DNA from: a virus
IMG/VR virus record: IMGVR_UViG_3300024289_000048
Span: 1-45,231 of that record
Length of the DNA stretch: 45,231 bases
Direction: 5' to 3' (one strand)
The position numbers and the translations under genes are program-made. Shown in pieces: positions 37,089-43,131 of the stretch. The stretch's first letter is position 1. Every line of letters begins with the position of its first letter. Under the pieces are notes generated by a model. That model made no database searches. It worked only from the letters and a program-made list of their open reading frames with translations, and was not told the origin of the DNA.

Positions 37089-37352
37089 ATGGAAGAGCAG
37101 GAAGTACCAGAAGTCAAAGACGTGGCGACTGCCAACAATGAGTTGCAGTATCCATTGTCGGAACGCGAACTCGAAGTCCTCGAGATGCTGCCACGTAACC
37201 GCACAGCTAAGATGATGGGCGTCGCTATGGGAATCAGTCACCGTACGGTGCAGTTCCATATGGACAACCTATATTGGAAGCTCGGTGTGTCTGGCCTCAA
37301 CGCCAAGGATAGAGCCATAAAGAAAGGCCGATCGCTCGGCCTAATCAAATAA
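37089..37352 (+). CDS. LuxR-family (GerE-type) HTH protein
   Basis: An 87-aa protein. It contains YPLSERELEVLEMLPRNRTAKMMGVAMGISHRTVQFHMDNLYWKLGV, the GerE/LuxR tetra-helical DNA-binding fold (LSxRExEVL...A..h..S..TVx.Hh..h..KL), followed by a short basic tail. There is no receiver or autoinducer domain, so it is a stand-alone HTH protein, probably a transcriptional regulator of phage genes. The ATG at 37089 begins one base after the ThyX stop. A longer frame that reads back into thyX is not plausible. A strong terminator follows directly. Confidence 0.85.
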   Translation: MEEQEVPEVKDVATANNELQYPLSERELEVLEMLPRNRTAKMMGVAMGISHRTVQFHMDNLYWKLGVSGLNAKDRAIKKGRSLGLIK

Positions 37353-37354
37353 GT

Positions 37355-37383
37355 AAAGGGGAGTTTCCACTCCCCTTTTTTTT
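37355..37383. terminator. Bidirectional rho-independent terminator
   Basis: A 10-bp stem (AAAGGGGAGT/ACTCCCCTTT, 37355-37364 and 37369-37378) with a TTCC loop and a run of eight T on the + strand, and A residues on the opposite side. It ends the dUTPase-ThyX-HTH operon from the left and the convergent small-gene unit from the right. Confidence 0.9.
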
Positions 37384-37681
37384 AGTCCGTGAGGTCTCTA
37401 AACCTTTGGACGATGATTGGTTGATACGGGCCTACAAAGGCTCCGGATATGTTGAACTCGATGTATTCAGCAGCATCTTCGGCTGTGCATTCCTCGTCAA
37501 TCATTGACTGCACCATTAAAGTGTAGTCATAAACAGCAACGGTCCGGCGCGTATTATCGCGCCAGACGTCTGCTATACCAATCAAGCAATCCTCGAATCC
37601 ATCAATGTAAAGAGCTTCTTCATCAGCATACTCTTGTACTAGTTCGATTACTGGATTAGGCGAATGGGTCTTCGATGTCAT
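37382..37681 (-). CDS. Phage protein of unknown function, FNxxGAxVGxxxP type
   Basis: A 99-aa protein, acidic and helical. It begins MTSKTHSPNPVIEL, passes through EALYIDGFEDCLIGIADVW, then a TVAVYDYTLMVQSMIDEECTAEDAAEYIEFNISGAFVG end. The YDxxxxxxxMxxxxxxxEDAxExxEFNxxGAxVG pattern recurs in small phage proteins of unknown function. The ATG at 37681 has a GGAGG ribosome-binding site five bases upstream and is preferred over a TTG one codon earlier. It overlaps the 3' end of SSB by 26 bases and ends next to the shared terminator. Confidence 0.6.
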   Translation of the reverse strand: MTSKTHSPNPVIELVQEYADEEALYIDGFEDCLIGIADVWRDNTRRTVAVYDYTLMVQSMIDEECTAEDAAEYIEFNISGAFVGPYQPIIVQRFRDLTD

Positions 37682-38039
37682 CAAAACCTCCAGGTTGGGG
37701 TCGATTCAACGGTTGCGCTGGCGCGTCACCAGCAGTCTTGTTGCTATCCAGTGGGTACAACTGATCGCACACTACTTCAAACCCACGGCGCTTAGAACCA
37801 TCCTCGGCTTGCCATTCGCGTGTGCGAATCTTGCCGATGACGCCAATCTTACGACCTTTAGCAAGGTACTTAGACGCAAAGTCAGCAGTCGATTGAAATG
37901 CCGTAAGGTCGATGAAGTCGGATGGTTGATCCTTGCCACGATCAACAGCCAGGCGCATCTTAGCAATGCCCTTGCCGTCACTCATGGTCTTGTATTCGAC
38001 GTCTGCGACCAAGCGGCCGGCTAGTACTACATTATTCAT
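37656..38039 (-). CDS. ssb: Single-stranded DNA-binding protein
   Basis: A 127-aa SSB with the OB-fold order of bacterial-type proteins: MNNVVLAGRLVADVEYK, then AKMRLAVDRG, FIDLTAFQSTADFASKYLAKGRKIGVIGKI and REWQAEDGSKRRGFEVVCDQL. A flexible Pro/Gln linker leads to the acidic C-terminal tip DDIEDPFA, which recruits replication partners. It coats single strands during replication and recombination. Its start overlaps the stop of the small gene at 38036 by four bases (ATGA). Confidence 0.92.
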   Translation of the reverse strand: MNNVVLAGRLVADVEYKTMSDGKGIAKMRLAVDRGKDQPSDFIDLTAFQSTADFASKYLAKGRKIGVIGKIRTREWQAEDGSKRRGFEVVCDQLYPLDSNKTAGDAPAQPLNRPQPGGFDDIEDPFA

Positions 38040-38305
38040 TCTTCACCATCCAAAACAGACTTACTGATTACAGCAGAAAATGAGCTAATAACGTCATCTG
38101 CCAATTCAAGCAGGACGCGATTTGGGATCTTATAACTAGTGGTCAAACCAAGCAGCAGATTCCATGCCTTTACTGGACTGAGTTGTGTTGCGCATGTGAT
38201 TCCGTCAGTGCCGACGTACTCTACATCGTATTCTGCCAGGCCATTGCGGTGGCTTAGGCGGATAGTGACGTCACTATCGCGCCCGGTCTTACAAATCGTG
38301 ATCAT
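38036..38305 (-). CDS. Small protein of unknown function, first gene of the SSB operon
   Basis: An 89-aa protein with an N-terminal beta pattern (MITICKTGRDSDVTIRLSH), then AEYDVEYVGTDGITCATQLSPVKAWNLLLGLTTSYKIP, and a helical C-terminus (LADDVISSFSAVISK). No named family was recognised. A ribosome-binding AAAGGA lies before the ATG, and a promoter-like region with a TATCAT box and a GCAAGTAT half-site (38363-38370) is upstream. As first gene of the unit it is probably regulated together with ssb. Confidence 0.55.
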   Translation of the reverse strand: MITICKTGRDSDVTIRLSHRNGLAEYDVEYVGTDGITCATQLSPVKAWNLLLGLTTSYKIPNRVLLELADDVISSFSAVISKSVLDGEE

Positions 38306-38372
38306 TTGGTATCCTTTAACAGTAAAGTGTAATCACCTTACGTCAACATGATACCACGCCCAGCAAGTATTA
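38306..38372 (-). promoter_or_regulatory. Promoter of the SSB operon
   Basis: On the left strand TGG-TATCAT (38356-38348) is an extended -10-like box, with the half-site GCAAGTAT (38363-38370) nine bases upstream of it in this direction. A ribosome-binding AAAGGA precedes the ATG at 38305. Confidence 0.45.
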
Positions 38373-38909
38373 CTAGAAGTTTACGCGTAAGATCCCGCCA
38401 AACTGTCCAAGCTCGTTCCATTCACGCATTTTGCGGTAAACGCCATCTCCGTCACGGTTGACTTCTGTAACATCTGATGGTTCTGGGCCAGTGTTACCCT
38501 CAATCGTCCATACACCGTTCTCGAATGACTGCGTCACAATACCGATGTGTGCAATGCGACATTTGGTGCGACTGTAGAACAATGCTAGGTCACCTCTGCG
38601 CGCCGGCGTGTGGTCCAAGGCAAGCTGCGCTCTTGGTATCCAAAGATCGTTTGCTTTTGCATAACGCTCCCAGTCCGGTGTAAATCCAGATCGTGGGAAC
38701 CCAGAGACGTAAGTTGTGTTTAATTCTGTGGCAGCAATCTTCATGCACGCGCGAACAAAAGCTGCGCAGTATGGTGATCCTGGAGTCAGGGCAGGCACAG
38801 CCATCTTTTGAAACATCTCTACCTCGTCGCCGCGGTTTTCACCTTCTTCTCGGACGTGTAGATATCTCTTTGCTACTTCAACTGTTTTCAGAGCTATTTG
38901 CCGACTCAT
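38373..38909 (-). CDS. CHAP-type endolysin (cysteine amidase/peptidase)
   Basis: A 178-aa putative endolysin. The catalytic Cys lies in GSPYCAAFVRACM (Cys48), followed by a PDWERYAKANDLWIPRAQLAL stretch. The catalytic His is in ARRGDLALFYSRTKCRIAHIGIV (His121), and VWTIEGNTGPEPSD supplies the third polar residue (Glu137 or Asn139). This order is that of CHAP/NlpC-P60-like amidases that cut cell-wall peptides at the end of infection. There is no signal peptide, so it should need a holin; the holin-like genes sit at 23057-23624. The start overlaps the upstream DUF2829-like gene by 32 bases. Confidence 0.78.
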   Translation of the reverse strand: MSRQIALKTVEVAKRYLHVREEGENRGDEVEMFQKMAVPALTPGSPYCAAFVRACMKIAATELNTTYVSGFPRSGFTPDWERYAKANDLWIPRAQLALDHTPARRGDLALFYSRTKCRIAHIGIVTQSFENGVWTIEGNTGPEPSDVTEVNRDGDGVYRKMREWNELGQFGGILRVNF

Positions 38910-39225
38910 TGATATCCTCTTGTGTAAAGATTTCTGGCCAGACTTGCCAATCCGTCGCCGTTAAGTCATCAAGTGAGATTATCCAATCCCACGATTCAAA
39001 CAATGGTAAGTCCGGCGCACCCGGGCTAATAGAGATAATGTTTTCCTCAGGAACTCCACGAATACATATCCCCTGATTCAACTCCAACTCAAAATCCTCA
39101 TCAGACACAAATAATCCGCTATGCAGGTTGTTGCCGTTGAATATGGAGTAAAGATAGCCATCATCCGACATCCTGTGACAAAACCTGCCAGCAATTAAGT
39201 ATGGCCGGATCTCTTCAAAGGTCAT
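38878..39225 (-). CDS. DUF2829/Tad2-like protein
   Basis: A 115-aa protein from the ATG at 39225, which overlaps the stop of the upstream gene in an ATGA junction. It reads MTFEEIRPYLIAGRFCHR at the start and WDWIISLDDLTATDWQVWPE near the end. This gives the MTFxEx...G and (S/T)xxDLxAxDW frame of the DUF2829 family. The DUF2829 protein Tad2 sequesters the gcADPR signal of the Thoeris defence system. A Ser-rich tail follows. It lacks the usual RxxW at the N-terminal end, so it may be a divergent member. It sits between a small unknown gene and the endolysin. The family call is moderate. Confidence 0.55.
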   Translation of the reverse strand: MTFEEIRPYLIAGRFCHRMSDDGYLYSIFNGNNLHSGLFVSDEDFELELNQGICIRGVPEENIISISPGAPDLPLFESWDWIISLDDLTATDWQVWPEIFTQEDINESANSSENS

Positions 39226-39392
39226 GGGGTGCGTTTGCGAAGCTCCTTGCCGCATGCTGCAAACAATTGTTTGAGTTGTGTCGTAGACATTAGTTCGACT
39301 TCGCGATCCAGATCCAAACCTAGCATGTATACCGACAGTGAAGTGACTTCTCGATCTACCAGTTTCAATTTCTTCCGTAACCATTCACGCAA
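39222..39392 (-). CDS. Short protein of unknown function
   Basis: A 56-aa protein from the ATG at 39392, supported by an excellent AGGAGG ribosome-binding site eight bases upstream. It is basic and helical (MLREWLRKKLKLVDREV, ending TTQLKQLFAACGKELRKRTP). No family was recognised. It is the first gene of a three-gene leftward unit with the DUF2829-like protein and endolysin. The 270-base intergenic region upstream holds a 6-bp inverted repeat (ACCGGGTAACCCGGT, 39478-39492). Confidence 0.55.
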   Translation of the reverse strand: MREWLRKKLKLVDREVTSLSVYMLGLDLDREVELMSTTQLKQLFAACGKELRKRTP

Positions 39393-39629
39393 CATTATCC
39401 ACCTCCTACTGGCCATTCTACAACAAACAGGGACCACGTATACCTACGCAGTCCCTGCCATTTGTGTTGTTGTTGATACCGGGTAACCCGGTTTCCAATA
39501 AGCTCACTCAGTTACGATGTGGCAATTGATTGTACCTATGAGTGCGATAATATATGCGTCGAAACGCGATGAAAACTTAAAAGTCCACCCATCATGCCAA
39601 AACCTATGACAATTGAGTCGAGCGAATCT
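39393..39629. promoter_or_regulatory. Intergenic control region upstream of the endolysin unit
   Basis: This region holds CAGGGAC/GTCCCTG arms (about 39428-39457), the dyad ACCGGGTAACCCGGT (39478-39492) and a ribosome-binding site for the 56-aa gene. A + strand 30-codon frame from 39517 is followed by the hairpin at 39630, but it is too short to call. A small rightward RNA is possible. Confidence 0.4.
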
Positions 39630-39656
39630 AAAGCCCCTTCACAGAGGGGCTTTTCT
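39630..39656. terminator. Terminator-like hairpin at the end of the SNase unit
   Basis: An 8-bp stem (AAAGCCCC/GGGGCTTT, 39630-39637 and 39646-39653). The T-rich flank is better on the + strand (TTTTCTAATT) than on the left strand (TTTAGATT), so direction is uncertain. It could serve the leftward SNase unit or an unseen rightward transcript. Confidence 0.6.
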
Positions 39657-39658
39657 AA

Positions 39659-40006
39659 TTAGCGTTTACCGCCTTCGTAATCAACACCGTGACCCGCTAG
39701 TTTGAGCGCGTCGGCAAGGCTCTGACCATCAGAAACAACTGTTCCTAGAATACGTCCGTACTTGTCTTCGCGGTGGTTTTTCACGCTGATTACAACGTCT
39801 GACTTCTTGCTAGTGACCCAATTCCACGTAAACTGCTTGGCTGTTACTCCAGCCTCAGTATCCTTCTCAGGGCAGTTAATATGCTCAAGGCGAATCTTCT
39901 TACCCGCAAGTATTACGCCGAAGCCCAGGTCAAGATCAGCCTTAAGCGTGTCGCCATCTACAACAGATATATTCTTCAATGAGTATTGATATAGAGTTGA
40001 TTTCAT
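39659..40006 (-). CDS. SNase-type thermonuclease
   Basis: A 115-aa nuclease of the staphylococcal nuclease fold. The pattern VVDGDT (Asp17, Asp19), KIRLEHINCPE (Arg39), TEAG with a Glu near position 51, HREDKYGRILGTV (Arg85) and DGQSLADALKLAG matches the Ca2+-dependent active site residues (Asp21/Asp40, Arg35, Glu43, Arg87 in the reference enzyme). It cleaves DNA or RNA non-specifically. It has no signal peptide, so it probably acts inside the cell, perhaps on host DNA. It overlaps the DUF5872 gene by four bases (ATGA). Confidence 0.83.
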   Translation of the reverse strand: MKSTLYQYSLKNISVVDGDTLKADLDLGFGVILAGKKIRLEHINCPEKDTEAGVTAKQFTWNWVTSKKSDVVISVKNHREDKYGRILGTVVSDGQSLADALKLAGHGVDYEGGKR

Positions 40007-40389
40007 CGGTGCCTTGCCGCCTTACGTGCAATGGATTTTGGCTGTGCTACGAACTGTTTGCCTGCGCGATTACCGGCAGCTTTAGCTCGGTTAGTAGCAG
40101 CTACTTCACCTTTAGACAATGAACCCCACGCCTTGTCTGGTAGGTAGCGTTTCTTTCCTTCACTAGGCGTTCCATCGGATGTGCGCCACTTCTGATCAGT
40201 CCATTTTGCTAAACTGTTGTCAGCCTTCTTTGGACCTACGTAGCCGCCACCAGACTTCTTGTATTGCTGTGTAGCAAGCTGCGCTTTGCGAGCAGACCAC
40301 TCACCAGGATCGCCACCCTTTGTACCAGCTTTAACACTTGCGACGATACGTTTCCACTTAGCGGGATCACGCTTTACAGCACTAGACAT
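40003..40389 (-). CDS. DUF5872-like protein
   Basis: A 128-aa strongly basic protein. It matches a well-marked family: KWKRIVASVKAGTKGGDPGEWSARKAQLATQQYKKSGGGY, NSLAKWTDQKWRTSDGTPS, KKRYLPDKAW and GKQFVAQPKSIARKAARHR follow the DUF5872 pattern position by position. The function is unknown; size and charge suggest DNA or RNA binding. The ATG lies five bases after a TATACT box with an upstream TGC (extended -10 type), so the mRNA is probably leaderless. It is co-transcribed with the SNase gene. Confidence 0.75.
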   Translation of the reverse strand: MSSAVKRDPAKWKRIVASVKAGTKGGDPGEWSARKAQLATQQYKKSGGGYVGPKKADNSLAKWTDQKWRTSDGTPSEGKKRYLPDKAWGSLSKGEVAATNRAKAAGNRAGKQFVAQPKSIARKAARHR

Positions 40390-40403
40390 GTCTCAGTATA
40401 GCA
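40390..40403 (-). promoter_or_regulatory. Leaderless promoter of the DUF5872-SNase unit
   Basis: On the left strand TGC-TATACT (the TATACT is 40400-40395) is an extended -10 box that ends five bases before the ATG at 40389. No other ribosome-binding site is seen, which fits a leaderless mRNA. Confidence 0.5.
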
Positions 40404-40418
40404 AAAGCCATAAACAGC

Positions 40419-40447
40419 AAAAAGACCAGCATGGCGGACTGGTCTTT
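40419..40447 (-). terminator. Rho-independent terminator after the HTH/Tad2-like operon
   Basis: A 9-bp stem (AAAGACCAG/CTGGTCTTT, 40421-40429 and 40439-40447) with a 9-base loop. The left strand continues with five T (positions 423-419), a typical terminator for the 40499-42350 operon before the next promoter. Confidence 0.85.
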
Positions 40448-40498
40448 CTGTTTGCAGAGTTTGTGTGTGTCGGGACTGACCGGGTTTCTGGCCTTTCC

Positions 40499-40675
40499 TT
40501 ATTGATCTTTCGATCGATCAGATTCTACCATCTTGTTGACATCAACAATATGGTCGTACACGTCCTTGCGCATAAACATAACTGCGTCCCCTTTAATAAG
40601 TGATGCGTCTTTTAACTTATTAGTAAAGGGTTTAGCAAAGGCAACTAGCCTAGTTCGTTTCTGGCCATTTTTCAT
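40499..40675 (-). CDS. 58-aa protein, easily overlooked
   Basis: A 58-aa basic protein that overlaps the upstream gene by 26 bases. It starts MKNGQKRTRLVAFAKPF, then KLKDASLIKGDAVMFMRKDVYDHIVDVNKMVES, and ends RSKDQ. A purine-rich AAGGGA lies nine bases upstream of the ATG as a plausible ribosome-binding site, and a good terminator (40419-40447) follows 50 bases beyond its stop. This placement at the end of the operon supports its reality. No family was recognised. Confidence 0.5.
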   Translation of the reverse strand: MKNGQKRTRLVAFAKPFTNKLKDASLIKGDAVMFMRKDVYDHIVDVNKMVESDRSKDQ

Positions 40676-40943
40676 TAGTGCTATCCCTTGTTAATACTGT
40701 TCGCTTTGCAGTGTTAAGTTTGTGACGATGCAGTGCGATGTGTACTGCCTCGATCATCTCATCAAACATGGGGTTGTTTATTTTCCCAGATACAACAACT
40801 TCACCATTGTCTTCCATTACAAACTTAACAAACGGCTCATCTGGATTAGCGTTAAAGTAAGTGACCAGCATACCAGCAGCTTCGTGTAGATCAGGATCGA
40901 TGTCCTCGTCAGTTTTGCACACAGGCACAATTTTAAAATTCAT
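40650..40943 (-). CDS. Small acidic protein of unknown function
   Basis: A 97-aa protein with strand-helix patterns (MNFKIVPVCKTDEDI, VKFVMEDNGEVVVSGKI, MFDEMIEAVHIALHRHK). No motif or family was recognised. The start overlaps the stop of the upstream DUF2829-like gene in an ATGA junction. Its C-terminal codons overlap the 58-aa gene. It probably belongs to the same regulatory/anti-defence operon. Confidence 0.5.
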   Translation of the reverse strand: MNFKIVPVCKTDEDIDPDLHEAAGMLVTYFNANPDEPFVKFVMEDNGEVVVSGKINNPMFDEMIEAVHIALHRHKLNTAKRTVLTRDSTNEKWPETN

Positions 40944-41128
40944 TCCATTACCTCCCAGTCATCATGTAATAGGTCATCTATTGTTGGCTTACCATGCAGT
41001 TTCTCGTCTTTGTAGCGACATATGATGACCCTCGAATCTACAACTATTGCGTACGTTCCTGGCAGCCATCTAGCCTGGCGCACGCGCTTGCCGTCACGTA
41101 ATGCCTGTAGGGCTTCAATACCTGTCAT
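40940..41128 (-). CDS. DUF2829/Tad2-like short protein
   Basis: A 62-aa protein, a compact version of the family: TGIEALQALRDGKRVRQARWLPGTYAIVV opens it and PTIDDLLHDDWEVME closes it. The ALxxLxxGxxVxxxxW start and (T/S)xxDLLxxDWEV end are the two hallmarks of DUF2829. The Thoeris inhibitor Tad2 belongs to this family. It overlaps the HTH-fused neighbour by 14 bases. The family call is good; whether it sequesters a nucleotide signal is unknown. Confidence 0.65.
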   Translation of the reverse strand: MTGIEALQALRDGKRVRQARWLPGTYAIVVDSRVIICRYKDEKLHGKPTIDDLLHDDWEVME

Positions 41129-41522
41129 TCACAGCCTCCCAAGCAAGTACAACCCAGTCCTTTGCCAATAAGTCTTCCAGGCTAAGATCCAGCGTATATG
41201 TGATGCATTCCATTATTCCTTCTGGACAACTGTAAGCTCGGACAAACCATCTGTTTTCAATGTCGTAGTAGTACCAACACTGCCAACATTTACGTGTAAA
41301 CGGCAATCCAGTCTTGATCAACTCCATGCAACTATCTAAGGAAGAACGCTTGAGCTTAACCTCACCGTTACGCATAGCTGACTGGATCCTATATATGTGT
41401 GTTGTACTGACACTCCATTTACGAGCAACCGTTTTAACGTTTACGCCAGCCGTAAGCTCATCCTGAATCCCTTTAATGTCTTTCTCGCTTAACTTCCTAC
41501 GGTTATCGGTACTAGTGGCCAT
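41115..41522 (-). CDS. HTH fused to a DUF2829/Tad2-like domain
   Basis: A 135-aa protein from the ATG at 41522, which has a GAGGAA ribosome-binding site six bases upstream and is preferred over a GTG five codons earlier. Residues 9-55 (RRKLSEKDIKGIQDEL, then NVKTVARKWSVSTTHIYRIQ) form a resolvase-like helix-turn-helix. Residues 61-135 (SLDSCMELIKTGLPFTRKCW, then LDLSLEDLLAKDWVV) show the start and end signatures of DUF2829. This would couple a DNA-binding domain to a Tad2-like domain. It lies next to a stand-alone Tad2-like gene and an XRE-type regulator. A regulatory or sensing role is possible. Confidence 0.6.
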   Translation of the reverse strand: MATSTDNRRKLSEKDIKGIQDELTAGVNVKTVARKWSVSTTHIYRIQSAMRNGEVKLKRSSLDSCMELIKTGLPFTRKCWQCWYYYDIENRWFVRAYSCPEGIMECITYTLDLSLEDLLAKDWVVLAWEAVNDRY

Positions 41523-41841
41523 AGTATTCCTCGTCACCGCGAAGCTTAATTACAAAAGCCTTGTAGGCTTCCATAATCGTTTCATGATCGCCATCGAACT
41601 CATCAATCAGATACTTGGGGAACCGACCAACATAGAAACACAGGATCCAGTCATCGACTAGCAAAGCTTCCGCCAGATCGTCGATGTAAGGCTCATAGCT
41701 GCGGCGCCCATGCTCGATACAGTTCATCATCTGTGGAGAAATGGATCCGTCGCCATCCAGGCGACGAACCCTACGCGCGAGCGCACGCTGTGACATGCCA
41801 AGGGCCTCACGGCGCTGCTTGATGTACTCATGCCCCTTCAT
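41512..41841 (-). CDS. XRE-family HTH regulator
   Basis: A 109-aa protein. Residues 4-55 are a lambda-repressor-type HTH (IKQRREALGMSQRALARRVRRL, then ISPQMMNCIEHGRRSYEP), with the usual SQxxLAxxV and I...E.GRR positions. The remainder (VDDWILCFYVGRFPKYLIDE, then ETIMEAYKAFVIKLRG) resembles the C-terminal half of small XRE regulators in phages and mobile elements. It is a candidate binder of the recurring GCARGTA half-sites, though this is only an idea. It overlaps the neighbouring genes by 11-14 bases. Confidence 0.75.
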   Translation of the reverse strand: MKGHEYIKQRREALGMSQRALARRVRRLDGDGSISPQMMNCIEHGRRSYEPYIDDLAEALLVDDWILCFYVGRFPKYLIDEFDGDHETIMEAYKAFVIKLRGDEEYYGH

Positions 41842-42088
41842 CTTTTACCTCCACTCCCCAGATAGGCGATTTGCCCATCGGGTGCCATTTACCAAGGACC
41901 CAGCAAGGATCGCAAAACGTATCAGCCTCAATCTCAATCGTCTCAAGCAAATGCTCAGACGGACCGTTATGCATAACAAACATCAACTGTAATTCCGAAT
42001 ACCGCAGGTATTCATCATCATTCCAACAATCGAGGCGTGCAGGGTACCCATGCATAATCCACTCCAACGCCTTACTGATCGTTACCAT
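41828..42088 (-). CDS. Small protein with a DUF2829-like start
   Basis: An 86-aa protein. MVTISKALEWIMHGYPARLDCWNDDEYLRYS looks like the ALxxxxxGxxxxRxxW opening of DUF2829. The C-terminal half (CDPCWVLGKWHPMGKSPIWG) lacks the DLLAxDW ending, so it is a partial or unrelated match. Two Cys and several Trp in the C-terminal half suggest a compact fold. It is probably translated with its neighbours, since its ends overlap both. Confidence 0.45.
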   Translation of the reverse strand: MVTISKALEWIMHGYPARLDCWNDDEYLRYSELQLMFVMHNGPSEHLLETIEIEADTFCDPCWVLGKWHPMGKSPIWGVEVKDEGA

Positions 42089-42350
42089 TGCGTACCTTTA
42101 TCCCTAGCTTATGAAGCAAACCAACCTTCTCCTCTGGCCGAAATTCAGAGTAATCACCAAGCGCTTCAAGCGCATCGATAGCTTTGTGGATAGCCCACGT
42201 AACGTCACGCGTGTCCTTCAAGAACGACGCCGACTCATACAAATCATCTACAACAATGTCCCTGCGCAGCTTCTCGTACGCGCTCTGGCACGCAAGCATA
42301 GACGCCAACACACTACGATACTGCGACCACGCAGCTTCTCTCTTATTCAT
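42072..42350 (-). CDS. Helical protein of unknown function, first gene of the operon
   Basis: A 92-aa helical protein (REAAWSQYRSVLASMLACQSAYEKLRRDIV, then VTWAIHKAIDALEALGDYSEF). No family was recognised. It starts the leftward operon that runs to the 58-aa gene. It is preceded by a GGAGG ribosome-binding site and, 18 bases upstream of the ATG, a TATACT box with TGG directly in front (extended -10). The GCAAGTAT half-site overlaps that box. This makes it a likely regulated promoter. Confidence 0.5.
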   Translation of the reverse strand: MNKREAAWSQYRSVLASMLACQSAYEKLRRDIVVDDLYESASFLKDTRDVTWAIHKAIDALEALGDYSEFRPEEKVGLLHKLGIKVRNGNDQ

Positions 42351-42377
42351 AACAAACCTCCACCCGCAAGTATACCA
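42351..42377 (-). promoter_or_regulatory. Promoter of the HTH/Tad2-like operon
   Basis: On the left strand TGG-TATACT (42377-42369) is an extended -10 box, followed by a GGAGG ribosome-binding site and the ATG 18 bases downstream. A GCAAGTAT half-site on the + strand (42366-42373) overlaps the box, so a repressor could block it. Confidence 0.5.
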
Positions 42378-42391
42378 TGCAATCGCGCATA

Positions 42392-42943
42392 CTACGCGAC
42401 TTCATTACCCCATACGTCCCAGCCAGGGTACGGTCTACGCGCGAACAACTCGATCTTACGCATGCCCGGATACAACTGATCTATACGCTCATGCACAGCA
42501 TCAGGCTTCCTGCTATGCTCCATTCGCGGCGCCATAACTACCTGTCTGACGCTCTCGTCAGACAGCTTCAAAGGCCTACCAGACTTGCAAGGGCTACCAA
42601 CCAACACAAGCTCCGTCGTAGGCTTTACAACGCTAGGACGGACGCCCTGCGCGCCCACAGGCGTACCATCCTGCTTCGTCTTCACCCACACAAAGCCAAC
42701 CCCCCTATACGCTAAGCCCCAGCCTCGCAATAAGTCCAGCGCAGCGTCCAGACGCGGACCAGTAGCCCACATAAACACCACGCTGCGCGAATGCAACAGC
42801 TGCTGGACAGGCAACGCCAACAGATCAGCGTCGCTCATCGTTGGGTAGAACTTCGCGGCGGCGCCCCACTTATCCTGGCTACCGCTATACGACCACGGGG
42901 GGTCACACAACACTACGTCATACTGAACGGAAGGGAAATCCAT
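42392..42943 (-). CDS. MT-A70-type DNA adenine N6-methyltransferase
   Basis: A 183-aa methyltransferase. The catalytic DPPW tetrapeptide lies at DVVLCDPPWSYSGSQD near the start, then SRSVVFMWATGP, LLRGWGLAYRGVGFVWVKTKQDGT, STTELVLVGSPCKSG-like PTTELVLVGSP, and HSRKPDAVHERIDQLYPG, the usual MT-A70 order. It transfers a methyl group to adenine N6, perhaps to hide phage DNA from restriction or to regulate genes. The ATG at 42943 has GAGG just upstream and is preferred over a GTG two codons earlier. A TGT-TATAAC promoter-like box lies at 42958-42966. Confidence 0.88.
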   Translation of the reverse strand: MDFPSVQYDVVLCDPPWSYSGSQDKWGAAAKFYPTMSDADLLALPVQQLLHSRSVVFMWATGPRLDAALDLLRGWGLAYRGVGFVWVKTKQDGTPVGAQGVRPSVVKPTTELVLVGSPCKSGRPLKLSDESVRQVVMAPRMEHSRKPDAVHERIDQLYPGMRKIELFARRPYPGWDVWGNEVA

Positions 42944-42966
42944 ATACACCTCGGTACGTTATAACA
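42944..42966 (-). promoter_or_regulatory. Promoter-like box of the MT-A70 gene
   Basis: On the left strand TGT-TATAAC (42966-42958) resembles an extended -10 box, 14 bases before the ATG at 42943, with GAGG between them. No -35 element is clear. Confidence 0.4.
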
Positions 42967-43087
42967 TGGCTTCTACGGCGGGAGAAAGTCAATTTTGAGG
43001 AGATGTTCCGTAGGCGTGGGGATCGTAAGAAAAAAATAATAAGGGGGCGGGGGCTTGCCATACCCCCCTGCCACACACGGTGTGTGA

Positions 43088-43103
43088 GGGAGGGAGGGGA
43101 GGG
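43088..43103 (+). other. Potential G-quadruplex
   Basis: GGGAGGGAGGGGAGGG has four G-runs separated by single A residues. This is the most stable class of quadruplex sequence in DNA or RNA. It lies in the non-coding block upstream of the cassette. Confidence 0.6.
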
Positions 43104-43131
43104 AAGGCACGGCGTCGCGTGCGTAGGGCGG

